A stretch of 18,270 bases of DNA from Pseudomonadota bacterium (GTDB lineage Bacteria; Pseudomonadota; Alphaproteobacteria; Acetobacterales; Acetobacteraceae): the NCBI GenBank assembly GCA_021841985.1, contig JAKCCP010000261.1, forward strand, positions 1-18,270, given 5' to 3'. Within the stretch, counting starts at the first letter, position 1. Each line of letters starts with the position of its first letter. Made by a program: the position numbers and the translations under genes. Positions 15,160-18,270 of the stretch are shown piece after piece. The notes beneath the pieces are model-generated. The model ran no database searches and was not told the DNA's origin. It saw nothing but the letters and a program-made list of their open reading frames with translations.

Positions 15160-15201
15160 GTGGCAGAAAAAATCTATTTTTGTCCGTATCCTCGTGTTCA
15201 T

Positions 15202-15230
15202 TTGTGAGCAGCGCGGCGGCGCCCTATCAT
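15202..15230 (+). promoter_or_regulatory. Candidate sigma-70 promoter for the indolepyruvate oxidoreductase gene
   Basis: TTGTGA (15202-15207) and TATCAT (15225-15230) are separated by exactly 17 bases and match the consensus at 4/6 and 5/6 positions. The expected start near 15237 would give a leader of about 40 bases before the ATG at 15278. GGGGAA lies at 15264-15269 and serves as ribosome site. Confidence 0.5.
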
Positions 15231-15277
15231 GATTGTCTAAAATGCTGCCCAACGATAGAAGATGGGGAACCGACGGA

Positions 15278-18270
15278 ATGAAACACACCGCGATCACCCT
15301 CGATGACAAATACGCCGTCGAGATCGAGGAGGTTCATCTCACCGGCACCCAGGCGCTGGTCCGCCTGCCATTGCTCCAGCACACGCTCGACCGCGCTTCG
15401 GGGCGCAATACCGCCGGTTTCATCTCCGGCTATCGCGGCTCGCCGCTCGGCGGGCTCGATATCCAGCTTTTTGCCGCCAAGAAGCATCTCGAAGAGCATC
15501 ATATCCATTTTCAGCCCGGCCTGAACGAGGAAGCCGCCGCCACCGCCGTCTGGGGCTCGCAGCAGGTGCCGTTGCTGCAAGAGGCGAAGTATGATGGCGT
15601 TTTTGCCCTCTGGTATGGCAAGGGGCCGGGGGTCGATCGCTCGGGCGATGCCTTGAAGCATGCCAATTTCGCCGGCACCTCGCCCAATGGCGGCGTGCTG
15701 CTCTGCGCCGGCGATGACCACGCCTGCAAATCCTCGACCGTGCCGCATCAGAGCGAACCCGCCTTCATCGCCGCCCTGATCCCCGTTTTGGTGCCCGCCG
15801 GCGTCGAGGATATCATCACGCTCGGCCTGCATGGCTGGGCGATGTCGCGCTACTCCGGGCTCTATACCGGCTTCAAGACAGTCGCCGACGTGGTCGAGAC
15901 CTCGACGACCATCGCCTTCGATCTCCACGGCTTCCGTCCGGTGTTGCCGCCGCGCGCACCGGAGGCGCGGCATTTCATCCGCCTCCACGACGCGCCCCTG
16001 GAGATGGAGCACCGCATCCACGCCTTCGGCCTGCCCTCGGTGCGCGATTATGTCCGCGCCAACGGGCTCGACCGGGTGTTGCGGCGCGATAAAAACGCCC
16101 GCCTCGGCATTATCACGGCGGGCAAATCGAGCCGTGATCTCGCTGAAGCGCTCGCCGATCTCGGCCTGGAGGGGGCGGATGCCGGGCTTGCCGTGCTCAA
16201 GCTGGCGCTCACCTGGCCGATCGTGCCCGAGACCATCCGCGATTTTTCCCAAGGTCTCGATGAAATCCTGATCGTCGAGGAAAAGCAGCCGATCATCGAG
16301 AACCAGGTCAAGGAGATCCTCTACGGCTCGGCCAACGCGCCGCGCATCACCGGCAAGCATGATGCCGCCGGGGAGTGGCTGCTGCGCGCTTCCAGCGAAC
16401 TTTCCGCCGACGATATCGCCCGCGCGCTCGTGCGCCGCCTAGGCCCCGCGGCCGAGACCGAGACCGTGCGCGCGCGGCTCGCCACGCTCGCCACCAAAGA
16501 GGCGGCGCTCAAATCGCTCGATCCGACAGTGGTGCGAAAACCCTATTTCTGCTCCGGCTGCCCGCACAACACCTCGACCAAGGTGATCGACGGCAGCCGC
16601 GCGTTGGCTGGCATCGGCTGTCATTTCATGGCGATGTGGATGGATCGCCACACCGATACTTATTCCCAGATGGGCGGCGAGGGCGTGGCCTGGATCGGCC
16701 AAGCGCCGTTCACCGAGGAAAAGCACGTCTTCGTCAATATTGGCGACGGCACCTATATCCATTCCGGGATCCTGGCCATCCGCGCCGCCGTCGCCGCCGG
16801 CGTCAACGCCACCTACAAGGTGCTGTTCAACGATGCCGTGGCGATGACCGGCGGGCAGCATCTCGATGGCATCTTCACCCCTGCCCGGATCACCCGCCAA
16901 CTCGCCGCCGAAGGTGTCCGGCGCATTGACGTGGTGACCGACGAGCCCGAAAAATACGCGGCCGTCACCGATCTCGCCCCCGGCGTTCAGGTGCATCACC
17001 GTCGCGATCTCCCCGAAGTGGAGCGCGCGTTGCGCGACACGCCGGGTGTTACCGCGATCGTCTATGACCAGACCTGCGCCTCGGAAAAACGCCGCCGGCG
17101 CAAGCGCGGCCTGATGGCCGATCCGGCGAAGCGCGCCTTCATCAATGCCCGCGTCTGCGAGGGCTGCGGCGATTGCTCGGTGGCCTCGAACTGCCTCTCG
17201 GTGGTGCCGCGCGATACCGAATGGGGGGTCAAGCGCGAAATCAACCAATCCTCCTGCAACAAGGATTTTTCCTGCGTCGAGGGATTCTGCCCGAGTTTCG
17301 TGACGGTGCATGGCGGCACCCTGCGCCGCGCCGCTCCCGCCGCCGCCCATCCCTTCACCGATCTCCCCACGCCCAGCCTGCCGCCGCTCGATCGCGCCTA
17401 TGGGATTCTCGTGGCCGGCGTCGGCGGCACCGGGGTTGTCACCATAGGGGCGCTGCTCGGCACGGCGGCGCATATCGAGGGCAAGGCGGCGAGCGTGCTC
17501 GACCAGATGGGGCTTGCGCAAAAAGGCGGCGGCGTCTGGAGTCACATCAAGATCGCGCAAACGCCGGCGGCGCTGCACGCGCTCCGCATCGCGGAGGCCA
17601 GCGCCGATCTGCTGCTCGCCTGCGATCTCGTGGTCGGCGCCGGCACCGAAGCGTTGGCCACTGCGGTTGCCGGGCGGACGCGGGCGGTGGTCAACACGCA
17701 TGAGACCATCACCGCTGATTTCGTGCTCAGTCCCGGCACCCGCCTGGATGTCTCGCCGCTCGAGGCAACGATTGCCAAGGTGGTGGGAGCGGGGGCGCTC
17801 GATCTGCTGGAGGCGACGGCGCTTGCCACGGCACTCATCGGCGACGCCATCGCGACCAATCTGTTCATGCTCGGCTACGCCTATCAGCGCGGCCTGGTGC
17901 CAATCGGTCACGCGGCGATCGAACAGGCGATCGTCCTCAACGGCACCGCCGTCGAGGCCAACAAGGCGGCCTTCAACTGGGGTCGCTCGGCGGCCGTCGA
18001 TCTGCCCCGCGTGCGCGAATTAGCCGGGGTCAGCGCTGCCCCGTCCGCGCCCGAAAATCTCGACGCCCTGATCGAGCGATCGGCGGGCGAACTGGTGCGC
18101 TATCAGGGGCGCCGTCTCGCCCAGCGCTATCGCAAGCGCATCGCTCTCCTTCGCGCGCGCGAGCAGGAAACGACTGGCGCCACCGTGCTGACCGAGGCGG
18201 CGGCGCGGAATTATTTCAGACTGCTTGCCTATAAGGACGAATACGAGGTTGCCCGTCTCCCCGCCGCCAC
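15278..18270 (+). CDS. Indolepyruvate ferredoxin oxidoreductase, fused alpha/beta, 3' partial
   Basis: The frame runs open from ATG 15278 to the window edge (997 codons); the fused family is usually about 1,150-1,190 residues, so about 150-190 are missing. It oxidatively decarboxylates aryl- (and some branched) 2-oxo acids to acyl-CoA, reducing ferredoxin. The N-terminal pyrimidine-type half has GYRGSPLGGLD. The thiamine-diphosphate site is Gly489-Asp-Gly (NIGDGTYIHSG), with CSGCPHN ahead of it. A 4Fe-4S cluster region has CEGCGDC then C (Cys627, 630, 633, 639), and further Cys660, 666 and 671. The gamma-type domain starts near residue 708 with GILVAGVGGTGVV. All key residues seen are intact. 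The promoter and leader are described separately. It is unrelated in function to the BLUF operon before it. Confidence 0.93.
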   Translation, partial: MKHTAITLDDKYAVEIEEVHLTGTQALVRLPLLQHTLDRASGRNTAGFISGYRGSPLGGLDIQLFAAKKHLEEHHIHFQPGLNEEAAATAVWGSQQVPLLQEAKYDGVFALWYGKGPGVDRSGDALKHANFAGTSPNGGVLLCAGDDHACKSSTVPHQSEPAFIAALIPVLVPAGVEDIITLGLHGWAMSRYSGLYTGFKTVADVVETSTTIAFDLHGFRPVLPPRAPEARHFIRLHDAPLEMEHRIHAFGLPSVRDYVRANGLDRVLRRDKNARLGIITAGKSSRDLAEALADLGLEGADAGLAVLKLALTWPIVPETIRDFSQGLDEILIVEEKQPIIENQVKEILYGSANAPRITGKHDAAGEWLLRASSELSADDIARALVRRLGPAAETETVRARLATLATKEAALKSLDPTVVRKPYFCSGCPHNTSTKVIDGSRALAGIGCHFMAMWMDRHTDTYSQMGGEGVAWIGQAPFTEEKHVFVNIGDGTYIHSGILAIRAAVAAGVNATYKVLFNDAVAMTGGQHLDGIFTPARITRQLAAEGVRRIDVVTDEPEKYAAVTDLAPGVQVHHRRDLPEVERALRDTPGVTAIVYDQTCASEKRRRRKRGLMADPAKRAFINARVCEGCGDCSVASNCLSVVPRDTEWGVKREINQSSCNKDFSCVEGFCPSFVTVHGGTLRRAAPAAAHPFTDLPTPSLPPLDRAYGILVAGVGGTGVVTIGALLGTAAHIEGKAASVLDQMGLAQKGGGVWSHIKIAQTPAALHALRIAEASADLLLACDLVVGAGTEALATAVAGRTRAVVNTHETITADFVLSPGTRLDVSPLEATIAKVVGAGALDLLEATALATALIGDAIATNLFMLGYAYQRGLVPIGHAAIEQAIVLNGTAVEANKAAFNWGRSAAVDLPRVRELAGVSAAPSAPENLDALIERSAGELVRYQGRRLAQRYRKRIALLRAREQETTGATVLTEAAARNYFRLLAYKDEYEVARLPAA

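Noticed and set aside
15150..15170. GGCGGAGTGGCAGAA, reminiscent of a tRNA D-arm
   Set aside because: There is no acceptor stem, anticodon arm or T-arm (GGTTCGA-type) at proper spacing around it.
16439..17911. 490-codon minus-strand open frame inside the indolepyruvate oxidoreductase gene
   Set aside because: It is antisense to a gene with clear homology along its whole length. It arises from GC-rich codon bias and encodes an unstructured His/Gly/Arg-rich sequence with no family resemblance.
1..18270. CRISPR arrays, toxin-antitoxin pairs, restriction-modification genes and phage genes
   Set aside because: No regularly spaced direct repeats, and no recognisable nuclease, methylase, toxin or phage structural proteins, were seen on either strand.

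Overview
The window is GC-rich with strong codon bias. It reads as chromosomal DNA of an alphaproteobacterium, probably from the Rhodospirillales/Acetobacteraceae. This rests on the fused indolepyruvate ferredoxin oxidoreductase, the PetP/PetR-like regulator pair, the EnvZ-type kinase and the style of the PanC and DUF445 proteins. The assignment is by gene content only. No rRNA, tRNA or CRISPR array was seen.

Layout. (1) Positions 1-1563 are mobile-element debris. The right end of an IS3-family element (transposase C-terminus plus terminal repeat) abuts a 5'-truncated istA, which is followed by an intact istB of an IS21-family element. (2) Nine genes on the minus strand follow, from 12695 down to 1713. 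In transcription order they are: a DUF445 membrane protein; an LLM-class flavin oxidoreductase; a PetP-like MarR regulator; an OmpR/PetR-like response regulator; an EnvZ-like sensor kinase; a glutathione S-transferase; PanC; a SNF2-family helicase; and a SWIM zinc-finger protein with a basic Lys/Ala/Pro-rich tail. (3) A divergent plus-strand unit starts at 12804: a PAS-like/GGDEF/EAL cyclic-di-GMP enzyme whose stop overlaps the start of a stand-alone BLUF blue-light sensor by ATGA. (4) A fused indolepyruvate ferredoxin oxidoreductase starts at 15278 and runs off the right edge.

How the genes work together. The clearest functional unit is the BLUF plus GGDEF-EAL pair. It is probably a blue-light-controlled cyclic-di-GMP switch built from two separate proteins. 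The MarR-OmpR-kinase cluster looks like a complete regulatory set; a 17-bp dyad and an 18-codon reading frame overlapping the kinase start lie just before the kinase gene. The SNF2 and SWIM genes are five bases apart and probably act together on nucleic acid; their biological role is not evident. panC and the indolepyruvate oxidoreductase are metabolic genes.

No stretch over 300 bases lacks a gene. The larger gaps are 1564-1712 (inverted repeats, probably the IS21 end), 6621-6747 (a hairpin), 10274-10409 (a possible terminator), 12696-12803 (divergent promoter region with dyads) and 15065-15277 (hairpins and a good promoter candidate). The best candidates for less-described biology are the two-gene light/c-di-GMP module, the SNF2/SWIM pair with its histone-H1-like tail, and the leader ORF/dyad ahead of the sensor kinase.
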